Assembly: GCA_030524705.1 (NCBI GenBank)
Contig: JAUNGD010000012.1
Span: forward strand, 1 to 64,000
Source of the DNA: Lachnospiraceae bacterium
GTDB lineage: Bacteria > Bacillota > Clostridia > Lachnospirales > Lachnospiraceae
DNA length: 64,000 nt
Direction of reading: 5' to 3'
Positions 50,009 through 58,640 of this stretch are shown in pieces. The position numbers were made by a program, and so were the translations under genes. The notes below the pieces were generated by a model. It had not been told where the DNA came from and ran no database searches. It worked only from the letters and a program-made list of their open reading frames with translations. How positions within the stretch are numbered: position 1 is the first letter of the stretch; each line of letters opens with the position of its first letter.

Positions 50009-51280
50009 ATGCGGGTAGTTGAAACTTTTGGCCAGTATGTTGATAAATTAAGTGACGACAGCCCCCGGAATGCCCGGCGGCTTTTAAAAACGGGATGGGA
50101 GGCACAAAATTTAAAATTCAGATTTCTCCCTGAAAAGGATTTATTTCCTGCGGACCGGTATCTGGCGCGCATGATGATGGATGTGATGCTGAAACCATTA
50201 CAGAGGCCGGAAAATTCCGTGATCGTCAGTGTATTTACTCCCTGTGAAATTCTGCATGAGGCAGGATTATACCCTTATAATGTAGAGGCTTTTTCCTGCT
50301 ATCTTTCTGCGTCCTACGCTGGGCAGGCGTTTTTGCAGCAGGCGGAAAATGAGGGATTGTCAGAGACCCTCTGCAGCTATCACAAAACCTTCATTGGGGC
50401 GGCGGATAAAGGGATACTGCCGAGTCCGCGCTGTATTGTGTATACGAATCTGACCTGTGACGCAAACCTGCTCACCTTCCGCAGGCTTGCGGAGCGGTTT
50501 CAGGTACCGGCTTTTGCCATTGATGTGCCCTTGCAGCAAAATGAAGAAAATGTGGCTTATGTGGCGGAACAGCTTCGCGAACTGACCTCTTTTCTGGAAA
50601 AGCATACGGGCATGACCATACAGGAAGAAAATCTGAAAAAGAGGCTGGCCTGCAGCAAAAGGACCCTGGAAAATTATCGGGAATTCCAGAAAGCACGTTC
50701 CGATAAATATGTGCCGTCGGATTTAGTGACGCCTCTGTATGCGGGAATGACGAATAATATTCTTCTGGGAACAAAGGAGGAAGAAATCTATACAGAAATG
50801 CTTCTTCATGATGTTAAACAGGCCCAGCCTGCCAGTGGAAAGAGAATTTACTGGATGCATACGATTCCTTTCTGGTCCGGAGCCGTCAGAGAGGCTCTTT
50901 GCCTGAAAAGGGAGGCACAGATTGTAGGATGTGAGCTGGCCCAGGTCTTTGACGGAGAATTCGATCCTGAAAAACCGTATGAGGCAATGGCAAAGAGAAT
51001 GGTATATCATGCTTTGAATGGCGGGGTGACACGCAGAATCGAGGCAGGAATCCGCCATGCGAAGGAAGCCGGGGCAGACGGCGCGGTGTGGTTCGCACAC
51101 TGGGGCTGTAAGCATACGCTCGGCGGCGCACAGCTGGCAAAGAAAAGGTTTGAGGAGCAGGGAATCCCGTTGCTGATTTTGGATGGAGACGGGTGCGACA
51201 GGAGCCACGGCGGAGAAGGACAGACGGCTACCCGCCTGGGCGCATTCCTGGAAATGCTGGGAGGTGAGGCTCATGAATAA
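50009..51280 (+). CDS. 2-hydroxyacyl-CoA dehydratase-family protein (HgdB/DCCP-like)
   Basis: 423 residues, AAAGGA eleven bases before ATG. TPCEILHEAGLYPYNVEAFSCYL, YTNLTCDANLLTFRRL, AHWGCKHTLGG (~365) and LDGDGCDRSHGGEGQTATRL (~395) are the cysteine-rich signatures of HgdB-type proteins that carry iron-sulfur clusters. Relatives are dehydratases, benzoyl-CoA reductases or double-cubane-cluster proteins (DCCP, acetylene-reducing). Without a CoA transferase, acyl-CoA dehydrogenase or substrate genes nearby, a fermentative dehydratase is less likely than a DCCP-like redox enzyme. Overlaps the next gene by eight bases. Confidence 0.82.
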   Translation: MRVVETFGQYVDKLSDDSPRNARRLLKTGWEAQNLKFRFLPEKDLFPADRYLARMMMDVMLKPLQRPENSVIVSVFTPCEILHEAGLYPYNVEAFSCYLSASYAGQAFLQQAENEGLSETLCSYHKTFIGAADKGILPSPRCIVYTNLTCDANLLTFRRLAERFQVPAFAIDVPLQQNEENVAYVAEQLRELTSFLEKHTGMTIQEENLKKRLACSKRTLENYREFQKARSDKYVPSDLVTPLYAGMTNNILLGTKEEEIYTEMLLHDVKQAQPASGKRIYWMHTIPFWSGAVREALCLKREAQIVGCELAQVFDGEFDPEKPYEAMAKRMVYHALNGGVTRRIEAGIRHAKEAGADGAVWFAHWGCKHTLGGAQLAKKRFEEQGIPLLILDGDGCDRSHGGEGQTATRLGAFLEMLGGEAHE

Positions 51281-52931
51281 AACTTTTTACATTTGTAAAT
51301 ATACCCCCATAGAGTTGCTGGAGGCCTTGGGTGCAGACTGTAAGAACTTAAATGAAATGCCGGAAGGCTTCGAGCTGGCGGACCAGCTTGCCCATCCGAA
51401 TATTTGCGGGTTTGGGAAGGCTCTGCTGGAAGCAGTAATGTGCGGAAGGGTGAAGGAGCTGGTGCTGGTCAACTGCTGTGACACGATCCGCAGCGTTTAT
51501 GACGTGCTGGAGGACAGCGGAAGGCTGGATTTTCTCTATATGATAGATATTCTGCACAGCGGCGGCGCCTGCAGCCGGGAACAGACGGCTTTGCAGCTGA
51601 AGAGCCTGGCGAAGGCGTATGGCGCTTATAAAGGGACTGCTTTTAATGAGGAGGCTTTTCGGAGCGCTTTCCATGCTTCCCGGAAGATAAAGACGCCGCA
51701 TATCAGTGTTCTTGGCGCAAGGATGGGGACGGAGCTTTTTCAGATGGTGGAAAAAACCATGCCGTATCCGGTGGAGAATGATACCTGTGTTCATAACCGC
51801 ACGGCAGGGACCGCGCAGCCGCCGGAAAATATGGATTTTGATGAACTGATGGACTGGTACGCGGGGGAGCTGCTGGGGCAGATGCCCTGCATGCGTATGA
51901 TGGATCATACCGGCAGAAAGCAGCTTTATAATGACCCTGATTTAAAAGGCATCGTTTATCACACAGTAAAATTTTGCGATTTTTACAGCTTTGAGTATGC
52001 TGATTTAAAGCAGCATGCGGATATGCCTCTTTTAAAAATTGAGTCCGATTATACGGTGCAGAGCAGCGGTCAGCTTTTGACGCGTCTGGAAGCATTTGCA
52101 GAAAGCATCAATCCGAACAAGGATGGAGGAAAGGAAAAAAAGATGGGAAAAGGATATTTTGCCGGAATTGACAGCGGGTCCACCAGTACGGATGTGGTCA
52201 TTCTGGATAAAAATAAGGAGATTGTGTCGGGAATCATTCTGCCCACCGGAGCCGGCGCAGCTATCGGGGCGGAACGGGCGCTGGAGGAGGCCCTGAAGGA
52301 TGCGGGACTTTGCAGAGAGGATATTGACGCCCTGGTGACAACCGGATATGGAAGGACGGCAATTCAGGATGGAGATAAAAGTATTACGGAAATCACCTGT
52401 CATGCCAGAGGGGCCCATTATCTGGATCCAGAGGTACGCACCGTGGTGGATATCGGAGGACAGGACAGCAAGGTCATCCGGCTCGACCAGGACGGAGCAG
52501 TGGTGAATTTTGTGATGAATGATAAATGTGCGGCCGGTACCGGGCGCTTCCTGGAGATGATGGCCAGGACGATGGAAATGAGCCTGGATGAAATGAGCCT
52601 GACTGGGCTGAATTATAAAGAGGACATCACGATTTCCAGTATGTGTACGGTTTTTGCAGAGTCAGAGGTGGTTTCTCTGATCGCGCAGAACAAAGAGACG
52701 GATGACATTGTCCATGGCCTGAATAAAGCAGTGGCGGCAAAGACTGCGGCGCTGTCGAAGCGCGTGGGCGGGGAAGAAAAATACATGATGACCGGCGGCG
52801 TTTCCAAAAACAAAGGGCTGGTAAAGACTCTGGAGGAAAAACTGGGAACCTCGCTGGTGATCAGCGAAAAGGCCCAGCTTTGCGGTGCGTTGGGAGCGGC
52901 GCTGTTTGCGGCGGATATGGTGGAGCGATAG
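51273..52931 (+). CDS. Fusion of HgdB-like domain with activase ATPase (BadF/HgdC type)
   Basis: 552 residues from ATG 51273 (GGAGGTGAGGCTC). Residues ~1-285 resemble a dehydratase subunit (TPIELLEALGADC, NCCDTIRSVYDVL, GACSREQTALQ), the rest is a complete activator ATPase: AGIDSGSTSTDVVI (phosphate loop, ~293-306), VDIGGQDSKVI, and the cluster-binding NDKCAAGTGRFLEMM and SSMCTVFAESEV. Activators are usually separate dimers of ~260 residues that push one electron into the dehydratase at the cost of ATP. Linking the activator to one catalytic half in a single chain is notable. Confidence 0.85.
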   Translation: MNKTFYICKYTPIELLEALGADCKNLNEMPEGFELADQLAHPNICGFGKALLEAVMCGRVKELVLVNCCDTIRSVYDVLEDSGRLDFLYMIDILHSGGACSREQTALQLKSLAKAYGAYKGTAFNEEAFRSAFHASRKIKTPHISVLGARMGTELFQMVEKTMPYPVENDTCVHNRTAGTAQPPENMDFDELMDWYAGELLGQMPCMRMMDHTGRKQLYNDPDLKGIVYHTVKFCDFYSFEYADLKQHADMPLLKIESDYTVQSSGQLLTRLEAFAESINPNKDGGKEKKMGKGYFAGIDSGSTSTDVVILDKNKEIVSGIILPTGAGAAIGAERALEEALKDAGLCREDIDALVTTGYGRTAIQDGDKSITEITCHARGAHYLDPEVRTVVDIGGQDSKVIRLDQDGAVVNFVMNDKCAAGTGRFLEMMARTMEMSLDEMSLTGLNYKEDITISSMCTVFAESEVVSLIAQNKETDDIVHGLNKAVAAKTAALSKRVGGEEKYMMTGGVSKNKGLVKTLEEKLGTSLVISEKAQLCGALGAALFAADMVER

Positions 52932-53001
52932 GAGAAATACCTTTGATAAAATGCTTTGCTGCCTCTGCCTGATCATTTCAAGTGAAAGGGATTAAAAGAA
53001 G

Positions 53002-54015
53002 ATGAAGAGAATCTTATTTATCAGCACCGGAGGAACCCTGGCTTCTTCGCACAGCGCCCATGGTCTGGCACCTGGTCTGCGTATCAGTGATATTTTGAAA
53101 AAAATAGAGGGATTAACGGAAGGTTTTGAAATTACAGAAGAAGATTTATTTATGCTGGACAGTTCTAATATACAGCCGGAGGAATGGGCCGAACTTGCAA
53201 AAAAGATTTACAGGTGCAGATGGGACTATGATGGCATTGTGATCATACATGGAACTGATACGATGGCTTATACGGCAAGCGCACTGTCCTTTGCGCTGCA
53301 GGGGATCGAGATTCCTGTCGTACTGACGGGAAGTCAGGTGTCGATCGAAAACCCGATCGCGGATGCCACAGAAAACTGCCGGGCAGCCCTGCACATGGCT
53401 GCCAGCGGATTGCCGGGGGTTTATGTAGCCTTTAACAGGAAGATTATAATGGGGACACGGGCAAGTAAGGTGCGGACCAGAAGCTTTGACGCTTTCGAAA
53501 GTATTGATTATCCCTATGCGGCTAAAATAAACAGCAATGGCCTGGTGATCAACCCATCGGTTGTTCCCAGATCCGGCAGCCAGTGTATTCTGCAGAATTC
53601 ATTCTCCACAGATGTATTTCTCCTGAAGCTGTTTCCCGGCATATCGCCTGCCATATTTCAGCAGTGTGCCGACATGAAAATACGCGGGATTTATATTGAA
53701 GCCTTTGGAATAGGGGGCCTGCCGTTTATTCGGCGCAATCTGACTGAAGCCATCCGTGAAGTGGTAGAGCAGGGAACCGTAGTTGCCGTCGGCAGCCAGT
53801 GCCTGTACGAGGGCAGTGATTTTACGGTATACGAAGCTGGCCGTCAGGTGCTGGACTGCGGCGTCGTAGAGACGTTTAATATGACCAGTGAGGCCGCGGT
53901 CACAAAAATGATGTGGGCGCTTGGACAGTATGACGAGCCGGAGACGATACGGAAAGTGATGAAAACGAACCTTCTGGGGGAGATGGGAAAAACCATGGAC
54001 TGGGATATCGGATAA
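53002..54015 (+). CDS. ansA: L-asparaginase, type I
   Basis: 337 residues. ISTGGTLASS (catalytic Thr, ~7-16) and IIHGTDTMAYTASALSF (~82-98) are both asparaginase signatures; GTRASKVRT and KLFPGISP are also as expected. No signal peptide, so cytoplasmic, as type I enzymes are. It hydrolyses asparagine to aspartate and ammonia. It lies 70 bases after the activase gene and may share its transcript; no functional link is evident. A good terminator follows. Confidence 0.93.
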   Translation: MKRILFISTGGTLASSHSAHGLAPGLRISDILKKIEGLTEGFEITEEDLFMLDSSNIQPEEWAELAKKIYRCRWDYDGIVIIHGTDTMAYTASALSFALQGIEIPVVLTGSQVSIENPIADATENCRAALHMAASGLPGVYVAFNRKIIMGTRASKVRTRSFDAFESIDYPYAAKINSNGLVINPSVVPRSGSQCILQNSFSTDVFLLKLFPGISPAIFQQCADMKIRGIYIEAFGIGGLPFIRRNLTEAIREVVEQGTVVAVGSQCLYEGSDFTVYEAGRQVLDCGVVETFNMTSEAAVTKMMWALGQYDEPETIRKVMKTNLLGEMGKTMDWDIG

Positions 54016-54087
54016 AATCGGGAAAAAGTTTGCAAAAAGTGAAAGAAAACTGAATTAGAATGGCATCAGTTCAATAACAAATTCAAG

Positions 54088-54124
54088 GAGTGAGCACAGT
54101 AAATTTATGTGCCCGCTCTTTTTT
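54088..54124 (+). terminator. Terminator of ansA
   Basis: GAGTGAGCACA (54088-54098) pairs with TGTGCCCGCTC (54108-54118) with one mismatch, followed by six Ts. Confidence 0.85.
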
Positions 54125-54140
54125 GTTCTGTGATCAAAAT

Positions 54141-54213
54141 AATACCTGACTGATCATTTTAAGGTATTTTGGGGGTGGATTGATATTAAAGTAAAAGCGG
54201 ATTGAAATTAAAG
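54141..54213 (+). promoter_or_regulatory. Regulatory region of the mannoside operon
   Basis: Two direct repeats GGATTGATATTAAAG (54177-54191) and GGATTGAAATTAAAG (54199-54213), exactly 22 bp apart, fit binding on one face of the helix, as for AraC-type regulators. The second is repeated exactly at 63548-63562. Upstream an inverted repeat AATACCT / AGGTATT (54141-54147, 54162-54168) could be a LacI operator. No convincing -35/-10 pair was found. Confidence 0.55.
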
Positions 54214-54285
54214 TGGATAAATGTTGAAATATAAACATAAGCACTGCAGTGTAGCAAAAAGTCTATGTATTACGGAGGTAAGAAA

Positions 54286-55665
54286 ATGAGAGGAAAAACT
54301 ACGAAGAAGATGGCGGCAGGCATTCTGTCGGCTGCAATGATGGCGACGATGCTCACAGGAACAGCTTTTGCCGACGATGTGATCACTGTAAATTTCTGGA
54401 CTGCACCGGAGCAGTACAATCTGGAGCTTTGGACCAGCTATGCAGAAAAATTCAATGCAAGTGATGTGGAGCTGGATGGCAAGAAGGTAGAGATAAATGT
54501 ACAGATGATGCCGGCGCAGCCTTCCTCAGAGGCAGGTATCCAGAATGCGATTGCCACAGGCACAGTACCGGCAATCTCTGAAAATATCAACCGAAGCTTC
54601 GCCAATATTCTGGCAGAGTCACAGTCCGTTTGGGATATCAGCGGTGAAGACTGGTTCGCAGATATCGTAGCAGAGCGCAAGATTGAAGATACGGTGGCGG
54701 CATGGGCCATCGACGGGTCACAGTACGTACTGCCGCTGTATGTAAATCCCATCACACTCTGCTACAACAGCCACGCATTGAAGACTCTGGGTTTTGACAG
54801 CGTACCGCAGACTACAGAGGATCTGAAAGCACTTCTTGACGCCTATGCAGAGCATCAGGAAGAGTTAAATGAAGAGGGAATCAGCCATTTCATGTATCGT
54901 GCAGAACTGCTCAATTCCGCTAATTACTGGGAGAGATGGTTCGATATCGAGGCGCCGTACAATGCTTTTGCCAAGGGAACTCCTCTGGTAGACGGCAACA
55001 CACTCACTGCGGACAGGGATGCGCTGCAGAAAGTATTTGAACTGTATGGAAACATGGGATCTTCACTGCTGACAGGAACCATCGACGGCGTATGGCAGCA
55101 GGAGACCGTTCCGGTGGTTATGGGCTGCGGACTTCCCTGGGAGATATCTGCAAATGATGCGGCAGGCAAAGTATACGGTCTGGACGGCGACTACGTATTT
55201 GGCCCGACGCTGGTAGAAAATGCAGAGGATGTTCATTACAATTACGCAGACTCCAAGGGTCTTGTACTGTATAAGAATGATGCAATCTCTGACGAGGAGC
55301 ATCAGGGAGCGATTGAATTCCTGAAATTTGTCTTTACAGGAGAGGGAAAAGATACGTTTGATATCGACTGGCTGAACGATACGGCAATGCTGCCGGTACG
55401 CGGCGACCTGGAGACGAACGAAAGCCTTACGGCATATTTCGACGAGCATCCGGCACTGAAAGACGTAGGATCATTTGTAGCGGATGCGCTTCCGGGTATG
55501 GCTCATGAAAAAGGCGCTGATATTATGACGGCGCTTGGAGAAGAGGCAGTTATCCCGTTCGTAAATGAAGTGGCTGCCTCAGGCGGAATCAATGAAAATC
55601 CGGATGTATCAAAATATGTGGATGCAGCTATGGAAGCTATGAAAAATGCAGGTGGATTAGAATAA
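54286..55665 (+). CDS. Sugar ABC importer, extracellular binding protein (mannoside operon)
   Basis: 459 residues from ATG 54286 (GGAGGTAAGAAA). Signal peptide to about TAFADD, without lipobox cysteine. Family 1 fold (VNFWTAPEQYNLELWTSYAEKF, GTVPAISENINRSFANI). The GH130, phosphohexomutase and isomerase genes downstream indicate a mannose-containing oligosaccharide as ligand. No ATPase gene in the operon. Confidence 0.9.
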   Translation: MRGKTTKKMAAGILSAAMMATMLTGTAFADDVITVNFWTAPEQYNLELWTSYAEKFNASDVELDGKKVEINVQMMPAQPSSEAGIQNAIATGTVPAISENINRSFANILAESQSVWDISGEDWFADIVAERKIEDTVAAWAIDGSQYVLPLYVNPITLCYNSHALKTLGFDSVPQTTEDLKALLDAYAEHQEELNEEGISHFMYRAELLNSANYWERWFDIEAPYNAFAKGTPLVDGNTLTADRDALQKVFELYGNMGSSLLTGTIDGVWQQETVPVVMGCGLPWEISANDAAGKVYGLDGDYVFGPTLVENAEDVHYNYADSKGLVLYKNDAISDEEHQGAIEFLKFVFTGEGKDTFDIDWLNDTAMLPVRGDLETNESLTAYFDEHPALKDVGSFVADALPGMAHEKGADIMTALGEEAVIPFVNEVAASGGINENPDVSKYVDAAMEAMKNAGGLE

Positions 55666-55679
55666 GGGGCAGCGGGACT

Positions 55680-55767
55680 GCCGCAAAATCTGTCGGACAG
55701 CTTTCTATATCCGTTGTTTCCTTCGTGTGCAGGCGGATGTAGAAAGCTTGTTTCATAATTTTGCGGC
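55680..55767 (+). other. Long intercistronic hairpin
   Basis: Outer GCCGCAAAAT / ATTTTGCGGC (55680-55689, 55758-55767) and inner GCTTTCTATATCCG / CGGATGTAGAAAGC (55700-55713, 55734-55747), nearly perfect. No T-tract after it. As in the second importer it stands between binding protein and permease and should raise the binding-protein share. Confidence 0.8.
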
Positions 55768-55819
55768 GGCCTTTTGAGGGCGCGGGCAGTATGGCGCGCC
55801 ATGGGAAAGGATGAATTAG

Positions 55820-56698
55820 ATGAAAAAAAAGAAATTCAATGTTATGCCCTGGGTTTTTAATACGCCTTATATTTTGTACTCGATGATATTTCTTTTTCTG
55901 CCGTTGATCTGGGCTTTCTGGCTGTCCATGACGGACTGGAACCTGATGTCGCCGAATTACAATTTTGTGAAACTTCAGAATTTTGCAGAGCTGTTTACGG
56001 ACAAGAAAGTAACGGCTGCTTTCTGGAATACTCTGAGATATCTGGTACCCATTGTGATCCTGTGTTTCATACTGGGGGTAGGGATTGCACTGATGGTATC
56101 GAAGCTTCCATCGAGGCTGAAGGGATTTGCGGCAGTTATGTTTTTTATACCGTATCTGACGTCAGGAGTTTCCACGTCCGTTATGGTGAAATACCTGTTC
56201 AGCTATAATTCGGCGCTGAGTACTTTTCTGCGGGAAAAGCTGAATCTGAATGTGAATTGGCTGCAGAGCGAGTGGGCATTCTATATCCTGGTAATTATGA
56301 TCGTCTGGAAGATGGCGGGTTATTATGCGCTGTTTGTGCTCTCAGGTATTGAATCAATATCGGAGGATGTGTATGAAGCGGGAATGCTGGATGGATGCGT
56401 GGGAATTAAAAAACTTTTTTACATCACCCTGCCCATGATCACGCCGACGCTGACCTCAGTGATCGTGCTGGCGGCAGGCCTTTCCTTCCAGATCTTCTCC
56501 GAGCCGTTTCTGCTTACCGGAGGAGGGCCGCTGATGTCCACGACTACCTGGCAGCTTGAGATCTACAATGCATCCTTTGTCCGGTTCCGTTCGGGATACG
56601 GAGCTGCCATGGCGATTGCATGTGCGATCCAGACCTTTGTGGTCATTCAGCTTATTACCTGGATTATGAATAAGATCAACAGGAAATTTGGATGGTAA
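55820..56698 (+). CDS. Sugar ABC transporter permease
   Basis: 292 residues, ATG preceded by AAAGGATGAATTAG. Six helices; EAA loop YEAGMLDGCVGIKKLFYITLP (~183-203). Typical MalF-type; pairs with the following permease. Confidence 0.92.
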   Translation: MKKKKFNVMPWVFNTPYILYSMIFLFLPLIWAFWLSMTDWNLMSPNYNFVKLQNFAELFTDKKVTAAFWNTLRYLVPIVILCFILGVGIALMVSKLPSRLKGFAAVMFFIPYLTSGVSTSVMVKYLFSYNSALSTFLREKLNLNVNWLQSEWAFYILVIMIVWKMAGYYALFVLSGIESISEDVYEAGMLDGCVGIKKLFYITLPMITPTLTSVIVLAAGLSFQIFSEPFLLTGGGPLMSTTTWQLEIYNASFVRFRSGYGAAMAIACAIQTFVVIQLITWIMNKINRKFGW

Positions 56699-56711
56699 AG
56701 GGGAGGATGAG

Positions 56712-57545
56712 ATGAAACGAAAGAAAATAAAGGTTTCAACGGTAGTGATAAGTATCGCCACCATAGCTTTAATGCTGATTTCTCTTTTTCCATACTATTA
56801 CATGGTGCTGCAGTCATTTCTACCATGGAACATGGTAGATAAAACGATGGTCCCGAAGAGCATATCCCTGGACAGCTATATCTACCTGCTGGGAGGGAAA
56901 AATTCAGGCTCTTCAGATATGTTCCAGTGGATCCGGGCGCTGCTGAATTCCTTCATCGTCTCAATCCCGACGGCGGTGGTTTCCGTTCTTACGGGCCTGA
57001 TGACAGGATATGCGGCGGTCCATATGAAGTACCGGGGAAAGGGAGTCATTTATTCCACCCTGCTTTTCCAGATGTTTTTCCCGGTTATTATTTTGCTGGT
57101 GCCCCGGTATATGCTGATCCGTCCGCTGGCAAACAGCTATCTGGGTATGATGCTTCCCCTGATCATTTCCATATGGGGAATTTTTATGTACATCAACTAT
57201 TTTAAAACAGTACCGGCCGTTGTGTTTGAAGCGGCAAAGATAGATGGCGCCAGCGATTTCAAAATTCTGATGAAGATAGCGCTGCCATCCACAAAATCCA
57301 TCAGTATTATCGTGTTCCTGTCTGTTTTTATGACAAGATGGAACGAACTGATGTGGGATATGCTGGTTGCGCCTGATTTGAAAATGCAGACCCTGAACGT
57401 AATGATTTCCACGCAGTTCAATCAAAATTCCACCCTGCCGGGACCAATGTATGCGGCGTCAGTGGTCCTGACTTTACCGGTCATCATTTTGTTCTTGTGT
57501 TTCTCGAAGTACTTTAAAGAAGGAATTAATTTTATGTTGAAGTAG
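56712..57545 (+). CDS. Sugar ABC transporter permease
   Basis: 277 residues from ATG 56712 (GGGGAGGATGAG). Six helices; EAA loop FEAAKIDGASDFKILMKIALP (~171-191). Follows its partner by 13 bases and precedes the GH130 gene by eight. Confidence 0.92.
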   Translation: MKRKKIKVSTVVISIATIALMLISLFPYYYMVLQSFLPWNMVDKTMVPKSISLDSYIYLLGGKNSGSSDMFQWIRALLNSFIVSIPTAVVSVLTGLMTGYAAVHMKYRGKGVIYSTLLFQMFFPVIILLVPRYMLIRPLANSYLGMMLPLIISIWGIFMYINYFKTVPAVVFEAAKIDGASDFKILMKIALPSTKSISIIVFLSVFMTRWNELMWDMLVAPDLKMQTLNVMISTQFNQNSTLPGPMYAASVVLTLPVIILFLCFSKYFKEGINFMLK

Positions 57546-57553
57546 GTGTTGCT

Positions 57554-58636
57554 ATGGACAGAAAAAAATCAGGAATCAAGAGATGTCAGGAGAATCCGAT
57601 ACTGACGGTCCGGGATGTAAAGCCATCCAGAGAAGGATTCTCTGTAAAAGGTGTGTTTAATTGCGGCGTTGCAAAATATAAAGATGAATACATCCTGTTA
57701 TGCCGCGTAGCCGAGGCAGTTGATACAGAGGATGAAGACATGATCCGTCTGCCCGTGATCGCTGACAAGAATGGAGAGGATACTTTTGAGATTGTCAGCA
57801 TAAGGAAATCGGAGCATCCGGAGTACTGCTTTGAGGATTCCAGAACCATCACTCTGGGGAAGGATTCTAACCACAGTGTGGTATACCTGACCACTCTTTC
57901 TCATCTGAGGGTTGCGCGCTCCAGAGATGGGATTCACTTTACGGTGGATGATGTTCCGGGTATTATGCCGAATGCTCAGGAAGAATGCTGGGGAATGGAA
58001 GATCCCAGAATTACGAAGATCGGGGATACATACTACATCAATTATACGGCAGTATCCCCCAACGGGGCAGCCACTGCACTGATTACTACGGAAGATTTTG
58101 TGTCCTATCAGAGAAAAGGGCTTATATTCCTGCCGGAAAATAAGGATGTCACGATTTTTCCGGAAAAGATCGGCGGGATGTATTACTGTTTTAACCGCCC
58201 CGTTCCCCGTGGGATCGGTTCGCCGGATATATGGCTGGCACAGTCGGAGGATCTGGTCCACTGGGGCAGGTACCAGCATTTTTGCGGGACATCCGGAGAC
58301 TGGGAAGGCGGAAGAATCGGCGGCGGCGCTCCGCCTGTCAGGACGGAAAAGGGATGGCTGGAAATTTACCATGCGGCGGATAAAAACAACCGCTATTGCC
58401 TGGGCGCATTTTTGCTGGATCCGGAGCATCCGGACAGGGTCCTTGCAAAGTCCAGAACGCCGCTGCTGGAACCGGAGACAGACTATGAGACGCAGGGATT
58501 CTTCGGGGGTGTAGTATTTACCTGCGGAACAGTGCTGGAAAAGGAAACGGTAAAGATTTACTATGGAGCTGCAGATGACAGTATATGTATGGCAGAGATT
58601 TCACTGAAGGATATTTACAGCCATTTGGAGATATGA
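57554..58636 (+). CDS. GH130 mannoside phosphorylase
   Basis: 360 residues. Five-bladed propeller enzyme: NPILTVRDVKPS at the start, GMEDPRI with proposed general acid D150, FNRPVPRGIGSPDIW, GGGAPPVRTEKGWL and YYGAADDSICMA near the end. GH130 enzymes split beta-mannosides (Man-Glc, Man-GlcNAc, or beta-1,2/1,4-mannobiose) into alpha-mannose-1-phosphate and a free sugar. Which subfamily is not decidable by eye. Cytoplasmic. The following genes consume both products. Confidence 0.92.
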   Translation: MDRKKSGIKRCQENPILTVRDVKPSREGFSVKGVFNCGVAKYKDEYILLCRVAEAVDTEDEDMIRLPVIADKNGEDTFEIVSIRKSEHPEYCFEDSRTITLGKDSNHSVVYLTTLSHLRVARSRDGIHFTVDDVPGIMPNAQEECWGMEDPRITKIGDTYYINYTAVSPNGAATALITTEDFVSYQRKGLIFLPENKDVTIFPEKIGGMYYCFNRPVPRGIGSPDIWLAQSEDLVHWGRYQHFCGTSGDWEGGRIGGGAPPVRTEKGWLEIYHAADKNNRYCLGAFLLDPEHPDRVLAKSRTPLLEPETDYETQGFFGGVVFTCGTVLEKETVKIYYGAADDSICMAEISLKDIYSHLEI

Positions 58637-58640
58637 GCAG

